A DNA stretch of 64,000 nt from Bradyrhizobium guangxiense (GCF_004114915.1 NZ_CP022219.1:1766501-1830500); one strand, 5' to 3'; counted from the first letter of the stretch, positions 52,132 through 60,284 are shown. The notes: generated by a model from the sequence alone, not told the origin. Program-made: numbers and translations.

Positions 52132-53787
52132 ATGTCGCCAGTGCAGCCAAGTCCGGCTCAGGTCGAGGAAGCCTACGATGTGGTCGTCGTCGGCGCAGGC
52201 TTTGCCGGCATGTACATGCTGCATCGCCTGCGTGGGCTGGGCTTCTCGGCGCGCGTCTACGAGCAGGGCGGCGGTGTCGGCGGCACCTGGTACTGGAATC
52301 GCTATCCCGGTGCGCGCTGCGACGTCGAGAGCATGCAATATTCCTATTCGTTCTCGGAGGAGCTCCAGCAGGAATGGGACTGGAGCGAGCGCTACGCGCC
52401 GCAAGCAGAGATCTTGAAATACGCCAACCACGTCGCCGATCGCTTTGATCTGCGCCGCGACATCCAGTTCGACACCCGCGTGGAGCGCGCAATGTTCGAC
52501 GAGCGTGCGAAGCGCTGGCGCGTGACGGTCTCCGGCGGCGACACCGTCCAAGCGCAGTTCGTCGTGCTCGCAACGGGATGTCTGTCGAATGCGCGCAAGC
52601 CCGGCATCAAGGGCCTCGAAAGCTTCGAGGGTCCTGTCTATCACACCGGCAGCTGGCCGCACGAAGAGGTCGACTTCACGGGCTTGCGCGTCGGCCTGAT
52701 CGGTACGGGATCGTCAGGCATCCAGTCGGCACCGATCATCGCCGAGCAGGCGAAACATCTCACGGTGTTTCAGCGCACAGCAAACTTCTCGATTCCCGCG
52801 CGCAATGCCGCGTTGAGCGACGAGGAGCGCGATGCGTTCCGCAGGAAGTACCCGGAGATCCGCCGCTTCGCCCGCGAGGTCGCGCGCAACGGCATCTACG
52901 CCGAGCAGCCGGATCGTGGCGCGCTCGAGGACACAGACGATGTCAGGCGTGACAAATACGAGAAGCGCTGGGCGCGCGGCGGGCTCACCTTCATGTACGC
53001 CTACAACAACCTCGGCCTCGACCGCACGGCCAACGACACCGCTGCAGACTTCGTGCGCGGCAAGATCGCCGAGATCGTGAAGGACCCCGAGACCGCAAAG
53101 CTGCTCCAGCCGAGCAGCCATCCGATCGGCACCAAGCGCATCTGCATCGACACCGATTATTTCGCGACCTTCAACCGGCCGAATGTCTCGCTGGTCGACA
53201 TCAAAGCCAATCCGATTCAAGAGATCACCGCGAACGCCGTGCGCGTTGCGGGGAAGGACCACGAGGTCGACGCGCTGGTGCTGGCGACCGGCTTCGACGC
53301 CATGACCGGATCGGTCGCGAAGATCGATATTGCCGGCCGCAATGGGCAGACGCTGAACCGGAAATGGGCGGAGGGGCCGAAGACCTATCTCGGCCTGATG
53401 AGCGCCGGCTTTCCGAACCTCTTCATCATCACTGGTCCGGGTAGCCCGTCGGTGCTGTCCAACATGATCGTGTCGATCGAGCAGCATGTGGACTGGATCG
53501 CCGATTGCCTCGTCCACATGCGCAAGCAGGGCCTTGCGACCATGGAAGCGGGCAGGGAGGCCGAGGACAAATGGGTCGCCCATGTCAACGAAGTCGCCCA
53601 CGGCACGCTCTATCCGCAGGCCAATTCCTGGTACATGGGCGCCAACATCCCCGGCAAGCCGCGCATCTTCATGCCCTATATCGGCGGCGTCGGCGTCTAC
53701 CGCCGGATCTGCGACGAGGTCGCGGCGAAGGGGTATGAGGGGTTTGCGATGGAGCCGGCGGAGCAGGGGATGGCGGCGGCGTCCTAG
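52132..53787 (+). CDS. Flavin-containing monooxygenase, Baeyer-Villiger type
   Basis: The 551-residue class B monooxygenase has the FAD loop VVVGAGFAGMYMLHRL and the NADPH loop GLIGTGSSGIQSAPII. The Baeyer-Villiger fingerprint FxGxxxHxxxWP appears as FEGPVYHTGSWPHEEVDF. It should insert oxygen next to a ketone carbonyl to form an ester or lactone. The ATG at 52132 has AGGGAG upstream; longer readings enter the divergent promoter region. The 256 bases upstream, shared with the nitronate monooxygenase, hold both promoters but no clear operator. The ketone is unknown. Confidence 0.9.
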   Translation: MSPVQPSPAQVEEAYDVVVVGAGFAGMYMLHRLRGLGFSARVYEQGGGVGGTWYWNRYPGARCDVESMQYSYSFSEELQQEWDWSERYAPQAEILKYANHVADRFDLRRDIQFDTRVERAMFDERAKRWRVTVSGGDTVQAQFVVLATGCLSNARKPGIKGLESFEGPVYHTGSWPHEEVDFTGLRVGLIGTGSSGIQSAPIIAEQAKHLTVFQRTANFSIPARNAALSDEERDAFRRKYPEIRRFAREVARNGIYAEQPDRGALEDTDDVRRDKYEKRWARGGLTFMYAYNNLGLDRTANDTAADFVRGKIAEIVKDPETAKLLQPSSHPIGTKRICIDTDYFATFNRPNVSLVDIKANPIQEITANAVRVAGKDHEVDALVLATGFDAMTGSVAKIDIAGRNGQTLNRKWAEGPKTYLGLMSAGFPNLFIITGPGSPSVLSNMIVSIEQHVDWIADCLVHMRKQGLATMEAGREAEDKWVAHVNEVAHGTLYPQANSWYMGANIPGKPRIFMPYIGGVGVYRRICDEVAAKGYEGFAMEPAEQGMAAAS

Positions 53788-53792
53788 GGTGA

Positions 53793-53912
53793 CGCCGTCA
53801 TTCTGGGGCTCGCGTCAGCGAGAACCCGGATCCATTTTGCCGAGCATTGCTGCGGCCCGATCGATTCGGGGCTCGCCCTCCGGACGCCGGTCGAGGGGGC
53901 CGCCATGACGAA
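53793..53912. repeat. Degenerate palindromic repeat after the monooxygenase gene
   Basis: The 223 bases between the monooxygenase and the glutathione transferase hold a degraded palindromic element. GCCGTCATTCTGGGGCTCG faces GGCCGCCATGACG, and inner pairs such as GCTCGC-GTCA-GCGAG are seen. The rest of the gap shows no gene and carries the promoter of the transferase. Confidence 0.45.
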
Positions 53913-54010
53913 ACGGCGAGCTGCCCCGCCCGGAAATGCATTCGCCGCCCTTGTCATCGGCCATCCCGGGTCTAATTAATGCAGGCGCATCTTTCTCCCG
54001 GAGCCCCCGC

Positions 54011-54886
54011 ATGACCGACACCCCCGCCTACGTGCCGCCGAAAGTCTGGACCTGGAACAAGGAGAATGGCGGGCAGTTCGCCAGTATCAACCGGCCGATT
54101 GCCGGCCCCACCCACGACAAGGAGCTCCCGGTCGGCAAGCATCCGCTTCAGCTCTATTCGCTGGCGACGCCGAACGGGGTGAAGGTCACGGTGATGCTGG
54201 AGGAGCTTCTGGCGCTCGGTCACAAGGGGGCGGAATATGACGCTTGGCTGATCAAGATCGGTAACGGCGACCAGTTCGGCAGCGGCTTCGTCGACATCAA
54301 CCCGAACTCGAAAATCCCGGCGCTGATGGACCGCTCCGGACCTGAGCCGATCCGGGTGTTCGAATCCGGCTCGATCCTGTTCTACCTCGCCGAGAAGTTC
54401 GGCGCCTTCCTACCGAAGGACATCAAGACCCGCACCGAGGCGATGTCCTGGCTGTTCTGGCAGATGGGCAGCGCCCCCTATCTTGGCGGCGGCTTCGGCC
54501 ACTTCTACGCCTACGCGCCGTTCAAGATCGAATACGCCATCGACCGCTTCGCGATGGAGACCAAGCGCCAGCTCGATGTGCTCGACCGGCGCCTTGCCGA
54601 CAACGAGTATCTTGCGGGCAAGGAATATACGATCGCCGACATGGCGGTGTGGCCCTGGTACGGCGCGCTCGCCAAGGGGCTGGTCTACGGCGCCGGCGAA
54701 TTCCTCTCGGTGCAGGACTACAAGAACGTGCAGCGCTGGACCGACCAGATCGCGCAGCGCCCCGCCGTGAAGCGCGGCCGCATGGTCAACCGCATCTCCG
54801 GCGATCCCGCCAGCCAGCTCCACGAGCGTCACGACGCGAGTGATTTCGAAACGAAGACCCAGGACAAGGTCGCGCCTGCGGCGTAG
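54011..54886 (+). CDS. yghU: Glutathione S-transferase, YghU/Nu class (disulfide-bond oxidoreductase)
   Basis: The 291-residue enzyme is of the Nu class. The extended N-terminus (YVPPKVWTWNKENGGQFASI, then NRPIAGPTHDKELPVGKHP) precedes the thioredoxin-like domain (LQLYSLATPNGVKVTVMLEE). This is followed by the helical domain with the DNEYLAGKEYTIADMAVWPW motif. YghU proteins use two glutathiones and act as disulfide or hydroperoxide reductases. The start is ATG 54011 with GGAG upstream. It appears to be a single-gene unit. Confidence 0.9.
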   Translation: MTDTPAYVPPKVWTWNKENGGQFASINRPIAGPTHDKELPVGKHPLQLYSLATPNGVKVTVMLEELLALGHKGAEYDAWLIKIGNGDQFGSGFVDINPNSKIPALMDRSGPEPIRVFESGSILFYLAEKFGAFLPKDIKTRTEAMSWLFWQMGSAPYLGGGFGHFYAYAPFKIEYAIDRFAMETKRQLDVLDRRLADNEYLAGKEYTIADMAVWPWYGALAKGLVYGAGEFLSVQDYKNVQRWTDQIAQRPAVKRGRMVNRISGDPASQLHERHDASDFETKTQDKVAPAA

Positions 54887-54904
54887 GGCGCTTTCTTCAC
54901 TTCT

Positions 54905-55140
54905 CCCCGCTTGCGGCAGGGCAATCGCATATGGGAGTGATATCGCCTGTGGCCATCCTTCGAGACGCCCGCCGTTGGCGGGCCCTCAGGATGAGGACCG
55001 AGTGCGTTTCGCTGGTTTCAACGGGGTCCGATGCCACTTAGCCTCATCCTGAGGAGACCGCGAAGCGGTCGTCTCGAAGGACGAGGCGCGCGCTCAGCTC
55101 GCGCAAAGAGTCATATGCGATTGTCCTACTGCTTGCGGGG
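54905..55140. repeat. Nested palindromic repeats (composite element)
   Basis: The outer arms 54905-54933 and 55112-55140 are inverted and match at 24 of 29 positions; both contain CATATGCGATTG or its complement. Between them lies a second repeat of the CATCCTGAGG family (about 54951-55085) with its own arms CCTCAGGATGAGG and CCTCATCCTGAGG. This fills much of the 619-base gene-free stretch between yghU and the IS110 transposase. No ORF with recognisable homology is seen in it. Confidence 0.7.
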
Positions 55141-55209
55141 AGAGGTCGAATGCGATCGCAGATCGAATTCGGATGAGCAGGTACAGGTCTCACTGCGATC
55201 TCAGTCTCG

Positions 55210-55298
55210 CAGGGTGGGCAAAGCGAAGCGCGCCCACCAATCGGCTTGATGCGCAAGAAAGACGTGGGCACGGCGCTGCGCGCCTTTGCCCACCCTTG
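55210..55298. repeat. Palindromic repeat, TAGGGTGGGCAAAG family (copy 2)
   Basis: CAGGGTGGGCAAAG (55210-55223) and CTTTGCCCACCCTTG (55284-55298) are inverted arms. An inner GCGCCCACC and GTGGGCACGGCGC resemble copy 1 at 48986 and copy 3 at 59411. It lies just upstream of the IS110 element, which may have inserted next to it. Confidence 0.7.
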
Positions 55299-55327
55299 TA
55301 TTAGCGCGCCGGGTTAGGATGGTCATG

Positions 55328-55505
55328 TTCCGTGAGGAATGGCCCAGCCTGGGTGGCCGCCCAAGCTGGGCCGCCGATCGATCGGATCGATGCCCACCGA
55401 AGCCTTTAGGGCTGCGTTTCGTAGCAAGATCGCGGTCGGCACTTCATCGGGACCCGCATGGTTGAACGAACTTCAGGTTCGCATAACAAGGGAGGGTCGA
55501 GGAAG
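55328..55505 (+). ncRNA. Candidate IS110 bridge RNA region
   Basis: The non-coding leader of the IS110 element can form several hairpins. GGCCCAGCCTGGG (55341-55353) pairs with CCCAAGCTGGGCC (55360-55372) at 12 of 13 positions. GCTGCG-TTT-CGTAGC lies at 55411-55425 and CGAAC-TTCAG-GTTCG at 55467-55481. IS110-group elements are known to express a structured bridge RNA from this end that pairs with target and donor DNA. Guide loops could not be verified by eye, so this is a positional and structural candidate. Confidence 0.35.
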
Positions 55506-56477
55506 GTGGCCAAGCGTATCACGATCTGTGCCGGGATCGATACCGGCAAAGAGAAGCTCGACGTGGCAGTCGATGGCGCCACCGAGCAGTTGCGGGTCGA
55601 TAACACGGCAAGAGGCCACCAGGCGCTGGTGGAGTGGTTGAAGTGCCGCAAGGTGAAGAGAGTCGGGATCGAGGCAAGTGGAGGCTACGAGCAGGCGGTC
55701 GTCGCCGAGCTGCGGCGCAAGCGGTTCGTCGTCATCTTGTTTCAGCCAAAGCAGGTCCGCGCCTATGGCACGTTTCATCTGCTGCTGGCCAAGAACGACA
55801 AGATCGACGCGGCGCTGATTGCGATGTGCACTGCCGCGGTCAAGACGATCCATCCTGCACCAGATCCGCGGCTGCAGCCCTTTGCCGAGCATCTGACCAT
55901 GATCGACCAGATCACAGAAGACATCGCAAGACTGAAGAACCGGCTTGAGAGTTGCCGCGACAAGCGGATTCAAGGGGTTTGGAAGGTGCAGATCGCGCTC
56001 CTAGCCAAGTCCAAACGAGCCGAGTTCAAGGCGCTTCTGGCGGCGATCCGCACCCACTCCGATCTCGCCGCACGGCTCGATCTGATCTACAGCGTCGCCG
56101 GCTGCGGCCTGCCGACTGCGGCTGCCGTCCTGATCAGAATGCCCGAGATCGGCAACATCACGCGCGAACGAGCCTCAGCTCTCAGTGGACTGGCACCTTA
56201 CGACGACGATAGTGGCAAACGCTCCGGTGCCCGTCACATCGAAGGTGGCCGTGAGCGCTTGCGTTGGGCGCTCTACAACGCGGCTCTTCCGGCATCATCC
56301 CGCTGGAACCCGCAGATCAAGGCTCTCTATGGTCGGCTGATCGCCGCCGGCAAACCTCATAAATGTGCGCTGGTCGCCTGCGCCAGAAAGCTGCTCGTCA
56401 CGATCAACGCCGTCGTCGCCCGCGGAACTCCCTGGGTGGCCCAGGTGCCTCAACTCGCCAAGCTGCCCGCCGCCTGA
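55506..56477 (+). CDS. IS110 family transposase (DEDD recombinase)
   Basis: The transposase of about 323 residues appears intact. The RuvC-like domain shows the first acidic residue in CAGIDTGKEKLDVAVDG, the glutamate in VGIEASGGYEQAV and the aspartate in LAKNDKIDAALIA. The C-terminal domain has GCGLPTAAAVL and PYDDDSGKRSGARHIEGGRE with the catalytic serine region. The start chosen is GTG 55506 with GGAGG upstream, matching relatives that begin at KRITICAG; an ATG at 55458 would add 16 residues. No frameshift is seen, so it may be active. Confidence 0.88.
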   Translation: MAKRITICAGIDTGKEKLDVAVDGATEQLRVDNTARGHQALVEWLKCRKVKRVGIEASGGYEQAVVAELRRKRFVVILFQPKQVRAYGTFHLLLAKNDKIDAALIAMCTAAVKTIHPAPDPRLQPFAEHLTMIDQITEDIARLKNRLESCRDKRIQGVWKVQIALLAKSKRAEFKALLAAIRTHSDLAARLDLIYSVAGCGLPTAAAVLIRMPEIGNITRERASALSGLAPYDDDSGKRSGARHIEGGRERLRWALYNAALPASSRWNPQIKALYGRLIAAGKPHKCALVACARKLLVTINAVVARGTPWVAQVPQLAKLPAA

Positions 56478-56534
56478 CCGCGTTTCTTTGTTCGATCAGG
56501 CGACCGTTTCTTCGTCCCGACCTGCCGCCACAAC

Positions 56535-56633
56535 GACGCCGCGCGCGGCGGCCGTCAAGGCTGGCCGTCGCTCTGCTCTCGCCTAGCACCCGCTGCCGCT
56601 AGGCCACGCCTTGACGGTCGCAAGCGCGGCGTC
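56535..56633. repeat. Long interrupted palindrome at the 3' side of the IS110 element
   Basis: GACGCCGCGC (56535-56544) pairs perfectly with GCGCGGCGTC (56624-56633), and CCGTCAAGGC (56552-56561) with GCCTTGACGG (56608-56617). An inner GCCTAGC/GCTAGGC hairpin (56581-56604) makes a three-tier stem. It may be part of the right end of the element or a host repeat that served as target. Confidence 0.6.
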
Positions 56634-56665
56634 ATGCTCAAGGCAATCGGGCGCTTTAATGGTTG

Positions 56666-57283
56666 CTACGATTTCTTAACGCCTTCCGCCGCCGGAAACA
56701 CCACGCGGTCACCGGTGCGGCAGTAGCGGTCGGCGAACATGCGGCCGATCGGGTGATAACGATCCATATGCACCCGCATCGCCGTGTCGTCCCACAGCTC
56801 GTCGCGGATGTGGAAGTGGAGGCCTTCGCCCATGATCAGCCGGCGATCGTCGTTGACGTCGATCAACTTCCAGAGCTTGCACTCCATCGCCCAAGGCGTG
56901 TCGGCGAGCCGCGGCACTGCGACCTTCGTCGAGGGCGCAAGCTTGAGGCCGAGATAGTCGGGCTCGCCGATGTCAGGCGGAAAATCGCCGCTGCTCTCGT
57001 GCATGGCCCGCGCCAGCGGTTCGTCGGCAAGGTTGACCACGAACTCACCGGTGCGCTGGATGTTGAGATAGGTGTCCTTGTCCTCGCCATTCGGTTTGCG
57101 GTTGGCCGCGAACATGCAGAGCGGCGGATCCTCGCAAAAGGCGTTGAAGAAGCTGAACGGGGCGGCGTTGACCACGCCGGTCGGTCCGACTGTCGTCACC
57201 CACGCGATCGGTCGCGGCAGGATGAAGGAGGTCAGCACCTTGTAGCGCTCGCGTGGCGTCAGCTCGCTGGCGGCATAGTCCAT
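56666..57283 (-). CDS. Flavin reductase-like FMN-binding split-barrel protein
   Basis: The 205-residue protein is of the flavin reductase/DIM6-NTAB family, with RPIAWVTTVGPTGVVNAAPF and SFFNAFCEDPPLCMF as the flavin-binding strands. It may reduce FMN for a partner monooxygenase or act on its own substrate. The ATG at 57283 is chosen because AAGGAG lies seven bases upstream. It follows the acyl-CoA dehydrogenase gene on the same strand, with a repeat between. No partner oxygenase is adjacent. Confidence 0.82.
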   Translation of the reverse strand: MDYAASELTPRERYKVLTSFILPRPIAWVTTVGPTGVVNAAPFSFFNAFCEDPPLCMFAANRKPNGEDKDTYLNIQRTGEFVVNLADEPLARAMHESSGDFPPDIGEPDYLGLKLAPSTKVAVPRLADTPWAMECKLWKLIDVNDDRRLIMGEGLHFHIRDELWDDTAMRVHMDRYHPIGRMFADRYCRTGDRVVFPAAEGVKKS

Positions 57284-57301
57284 GGTGGCTCCTTGCCAAG
57301 T

Positions 57302-57389
57302 CGTCATTGCCGGGCTTGCCCCGGAAATCCATCAATCCCGAAGAAATGTTCCCTTCGATGGATGCGCGGGTCGAGCCCGCGCATGACGA
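57302..57389. repeat. Palindromic repeat, GTCATTGCCGGGCTTG family
   Basis: CGTCATTGCCGGGCTTG (from 57302) faces GAGCCCGCGCATGACGA (57373-57389). An inner pair around CATCAATCCCGAAGAAATG and CGATGGATG is also present. It lies between the dehydrogenase and flavin reductase genes on the minus strand. Confidence 0.6.
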
Positions 57390-57396
57390 GGAGAGG

Positions 57397-58674
57397 TCAC
57401 GCCATGCTCAGCTCGTGCCGTCCCACCACCATCCAGTGCACCTCGTCCGGACCGTCGGCGAAGCGCAGGTGGCGGACGTCCTGATACATCTCGGCGAGCG
57501 GGGTCCAGTGCGAGATGCCGGTGGCGCCGTGCATCTGGATGGCCTGGTCGATGATCTTGCAGGCGCGTTCCGGCACCATGGCCTTGACCATGGAGACCCA
57601 GACACGGGCCTCCTTGTTGCCGAGCACGTCCATCGCCTTGGCCGCCTTCAGTACCATCAGCCGCATCGCCTCGATCTCGCAGCGGGCCTGCGCGATGATC
57701 TGCATGTTGCCGCCGAGATGGGCGATCTTCTTGCCAAAGGCTTCTCGGGTGAGGCCGCGCTGCACCATCAGGTCGAGCGCCTTCTCGGCCTTGCCGATGG
57801 TGCGCATGCAGTGATGGATGCGGCCGGGGCCGAGGCGGAGCTGCGAAATCTCGAAGCCGCGGCCTTCGCCGAGCAGCATGTTCTCCTTCGGCACGCGCAC
57901 ATTGTTGAAGCGCATGTGCATATGGCCGCGCGGGGCGTGGTCCTGGCCGAAGACGTACATGGGCCCCAGCACCTCGACGCCGGGCGTGTCGCGCGGCACC
58001 AGGATCTGCGACTGCTGCTTGCTCGGCGCCGCGTCCGGATTGGTCTTCACCATCACGATGAGGATTTTGCAGCGGGGATCGCCGAGACCGGAGATGTAGT
58101 ACTTCTCGCCGTTGATGACCCATTCGTCGCCGACCAGCTTTGCGGTCGTCGATATATTCTTGGCGTCGGAGGAGGCGACGTTCGGCTCCGTCATGACGTA
58201 GGCCGAGCGGATCTCGCCGTTAAGCAGCGGCTTCAGCCACTTCTCTTTCTGCTCCTTGGTGCCGACGCGCTCCAGCACCTCCATGTTGCCGGTGTCCGGC
58301 GCCGAGCAGTTCATGGTTTCCGACGCCAGCGGGCTCTTGCCGAGTTCGGCCGCGATATAGGCGTAGTCGAGGTTCTTCAGGCCCTGGCCGGTCTCGTCAT
58401 CGGGCAGGAAGAAGTTCCAGAGGCCTTCCTGCTTGGCCTTGTTCTTGGCCTTCTCCAGCACCTCGAGCTGCTTCGGCGTGAAGCTCCAGCGATCTTCCTT
58501 GCCTTCGCCGGCCTTGGCGAACTCGATCGACATCGGCTCGACGGGGTCGCGGATGAACTTCTTGACGTGATCGTAGAGCGGCCGGACCTGGTCCGACATC
58601 CGCAAGTCGTTGAGCTCGTCGCCGGGATTGAGGGTGTAGTTGGTGGTGCGGGGAATGTAGGTGTGTTTTGTCAT
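57397..58674 (-). CDS. Acyl-CoA dehydrogenase, ACAD10/11-like
   Basis: The 425-residue FAD enzyme has the acyl-CoA dehydrogenase pattern AYVMTEPNVASSDAKNI, MHMRFNNVRVPKENMLLGEG and IQMHGATGISHWTPLAEMY. The runs RLGPGRIHHCMRTIGKAEKA and LRFADGPDEVH are characteristic of the dehydrogenase half of ACAD10/ACAD11, which handles 4-phosphoacyl-CoAs made by a fused kinase. Here the kinase-like protein is a separate gene at 61247. The ATG at 58674 has GGGAGG five bases upstream. Substrate is inferred from this likeness. Confidence 0.88.
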   Translation of the reverse strand: MTKHTYIPRTTNYTLNPGDELNDLRMSDQVRPLYDHVKKFIRDPVEPMSIEFAKAGEGKEDRWSFTPKQLEVLEKAKNKAKQEGLWNFFLPDDETGQGLKNLDYAYIAAELGKSPLASETMNCSAPDTGNMEVLERVGTKEQKEKWLKPLLNGEIRSAYVMTEPNVASSDAKNISTTAKLVGDEWVINGEKYYISGLGDPRCKILIVMVKTNPDAAPSKQQSQILVPRDTPGVEVLGPMYVFGQDHAPRGHMHMRFNNVRVPKENMLLGEGRGFEISQLRLGPGRIHHCMRTIGKAEKALDLMVQRGLTREAFGKKIAHLGGNMQIIAQARCEIEAMRLMVLKAAKAMDVLGNKEARVWVSMVKAMVPERACKIIDQAIQMHGATGISHWTPLAEMYQDVRHLRFADGPDEVHWMVVGRHELSMA

Positions 58675-58752
58675 TGTTCCTCCCGGAGACGCTGAGATTG
58701 TTCTGGGGATGAGAATAGTCGCAGCGCGGCCAAAGTGCGAGCGCGCATTTTC

Positions 58753-58786
58753 TCGCGTGGGCCATGCCACGCGATGGAATATCGCG
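58753..58786. promoter_or_regulatory. Overlapping palindromes upstream of the ACAD11-like gene
   Basis: TCGCGTGG (58753-58760) and CCACGCGA (58767-58774) form a perfect 8-base dyad. The overlapping CGCGAT (58770-58775) and ATCGCG (58781-58786) form a second, 6-base dyad. They lie about 80-110 bases upstream of the dehydrogenase start in a 317-base gene-free region. Operator function for a dimeric repressor is plausible but unproven. Confidence 0.35.
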
Positions 58787-58867
58787 AGAGCGTTTGAAAT
58801 GTTGTTTGAATGGAGGGAGAGGAAAACTCCGTCCAGCTGTCGTTCTCAGCTTGCGCCTCACTCTCCG

Positions 58868-58974
58868 CTGTCATCGCCCGACTTGATCGGGCGATCCAGT
58901 ATTCCAGAGACCGGAGTGATTGGGCCGAGAAGTCGCGGCGTACTGGATGGCCCGGTCAAGCCGGGGCATGACGG
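58868..58974. repeat. Palindromic repeat, GTCATCGCCCGACTTG family
   Basis: CTGTCATCGCCCGACTTGAT, continuing to GATCCAGTA (58868-58901), faces TACTGGATGGCCCGGTCAAG, continuing to GGGGCATGACGG (58941-58974). It occupies the part of the 317-base gene-free stretch (58675-58991) next to the VOC gene end. The rest of that stretch holds the dehydrogenase promoter region and the two small dyads; no further gene is seen. Confidence 0.7.
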
Positions 58975-58991
58975 TTGTGGTTGCGGCTAAA

Positions 58992-59372
58992 TCAGCTCGC
59001 CATCCGATGCATCGCGCAGATCTTGTTGCCGTCGAGGTCGCGCAGATAGGCCAGATACAGCTTGCCGCCCGGGCCCTGACGCACGCCGGGTGGATCCTCG
59101 ATCGACTTCCCGCCAGCCGCGATGCCCGCCGCGTGCCATGCATCAACCTGCTCCGGAGAATTGGCTGCAAAGCCGATCGTGCCGCCATTCGCGCAGGTCG
59201 CCGGCTCGCCGTTGATCGGCTTCGACACCGAGAACACACCGGTCTTGGTGATGTAAAAGATGCGATGACCGTCGACCCTGGCCGGCCGAACCTCGAGCGT
59301 GCTCAGCAGATTGTCGTAGAACGTCTTGGCCTTGTCGAGATCGTTGGTGCCGATCATGATGTGCGAGAACAT
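58992..59372 (-). CDS. VOC (glyoxalase/bleomycin resistance) family protein
   Basis: The 126-residue single VOC domain has MFSHIMIGTNDLDKAKTFYD at the N-terminus and YLAYLRDLDGNKICAMHRM at the C-terminus, as in small metal-dependent lyases and dioxygenases of this fold. The ATG at 59372 is chosen because homologues start there and AAGGGAATGGG lies upstream. A longer frame runs into a palindromic repeat. Function is not predictable beyond the fold. It may be a detoxification enzyme. Confidence 0.78.
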   Translation of the reverse strand: MFSHIMIGTNDLDKAKTFYDNLLSTLEVRPARVDGHRIFYITKTGVFSVSKPINGEPATCANGGTIGFAANSPEQVDAWHAAGIAAGGKSIEDPPGVRQGPGGKLYLAYLRDLDGNKICAMHRMAS

Positions 59373-59410
59373 TTGCCCATTCCCTTCTGCGCTGACAAAA
59401 CGAGAAGCCG

Positions 59411-59498
59411 TAGGGTAGGCAAAGCGCAGCGTGCCCACCACGACATTCGAAAAAAGCTCATGGTGGGCACGGCGCAAAGGCGCCTTTGCCCATCCTAC
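59411..59498. repeat. Palindromic repeat, TAGGGTGGGCAAAG family (copy 3)
   Basis: TAGGGTAGGCAAAG (59411-59424) and CTTTGCCCATCCTA (59484-59497) are inverted arms. GTGCCCACCA and TGGTGGGCAC inside them are perfectly paired. It lies between the VOC gene start and the SDR gene end. It is related to the copies at 48986 and 55210. Confidence 0.75.
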
Positions 59499-59504
59499 GA
59501 AGTC

Positions 59505-60284
59505 TCAGAACGCCGTATAGCCGCCGTCGATCACGAAGGTATCCGCGGTGTGATACGACGACGCTTTGCTCATCAGATACACCGCGATGCCGCCGAAATC
59601 GCTCGCTTCGCCGAAGCGGCGCTGCGGAATGCGCGGCATCACGTTGGCGACGAACTTCTCGTTGCCCATCAGGCCCGCGGTCATGTCGCTCTTGATCCAG
59701 CCGGGCAGGATCGCATTCGCGGTGACGCCGTGCCGGGCAAGCTCGACACCGAGCGCACGCACCAGCGCGTTGATCGCAGCCTTGGTCGCCGCATAATGCT
59801 CGTTGCGCGCGGTGCCGAAGATCGAGGCGAGGCTCGAGGTCGCGACCAGCCGGCCGAAGGGATCGCCGGCATTGGCGCGCTCGGTCATGTGCTTGGCCGC
59901 AGCCTGGAAGGCGTGGAACACGCCGTCCAGATTGGTCGCGAACATCGTGCGCCATTCCTCTTCGGTGCGCTCGATGAAGGAGCGCCGGCCGCCGCCGCCG
60001 ATGCCGGCATTGGCGAAGCAGCCGTCGACCCGGCCAAAAGTATCGAGCGTCGCCTTCATCGCGGCATTGACCGAGGCCGCATCGGTGACGTCGACGACGC
60101 GGGTGTCGACCTTGCCTGAGAGCCCCGCCATGCTCGCGGCCGCAGCCTTGTTCTTGTCGGGATTGCGGCCCCAGATCGAGACGTTGCAGCCCTGGCCGGC
60201 GAGCGCCTGCGCGATGCCGAGACCGATGCCGCCATTGCCACCGGTGATCACGGCGACGCGGCCGGAGAGGTCGAAAAGGTTCAT
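59505..60284 (-). CDS. SDR-family NAD(P)-dependent oxidoreductase
   Basis: The 259-residue classical short-chain dehydrogenase has a cofactor loop TGGNGGIGLGIAQAL, NAG in CFANAGIGGGG and an intact active site: the serine in VATSSLASIFG and Tyr-x3-Lys in HYAATKAAI. The ATG at 60284 with GGGAAA upstream is preferred. It is divergent from the PaaG-like gene and close to the kinase/DUF6285 pair. In a 4-hydroxyacyl-CoA route it could form or use a hydroxy group, which is inference. Confidence 0.87.
   Translation of the reverse strand: MNLFDLSGRVAVITGGNGGIGLGIAQALAGQGCNVSIWGRNPDKNKAAAASMAGLSGKVDTRVVDVTDAASVNAAMKATLDTFGRVDGCFANAGIGGGGRRSFIERTEEEWRTMFATNLDGVFHAFQAAAKHMTERANAGDPFGRLVATSSLASIFGTARNEHYAATKAAINALVRALGVELARHGVTANAILPGWIKSDMTAGLMGNEKFVANVMPRIPQRRFGEASDFGGIAVYLMSKASSYHTADTFVIDGGYTAF

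Larger units (their letters stand above)
55328..56636 (+). mobile_element. IS110-family insertion sequence
   Basis: The element is defined by a complete IS110-type DEDD transposase with about 180 bases of non-coding leader and about 160 bases of trailer. IS110 elements lack classical terminal inverted repeats, so the ends are not certain. A short imperfect direct repeat, GTCATGTTC at 55322 and GTCATGCTC at 56631, gives a plausible core and a span of about 1.3 kb. The leader is rich in hairpins and the trailer holds a long interrupted palindrome. The left side abuts palindromic repeats, a common landing site for this family. Confidence 0.6.

Noticed and set aside
55322..56636. GTCATG direct repeat as a proven target-site duplication of the IS110 element
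   Set aside because: The match is only eight of nine bases, and IS110 elements usually do not make long duplications. It was used only as a loose guide to the ends.
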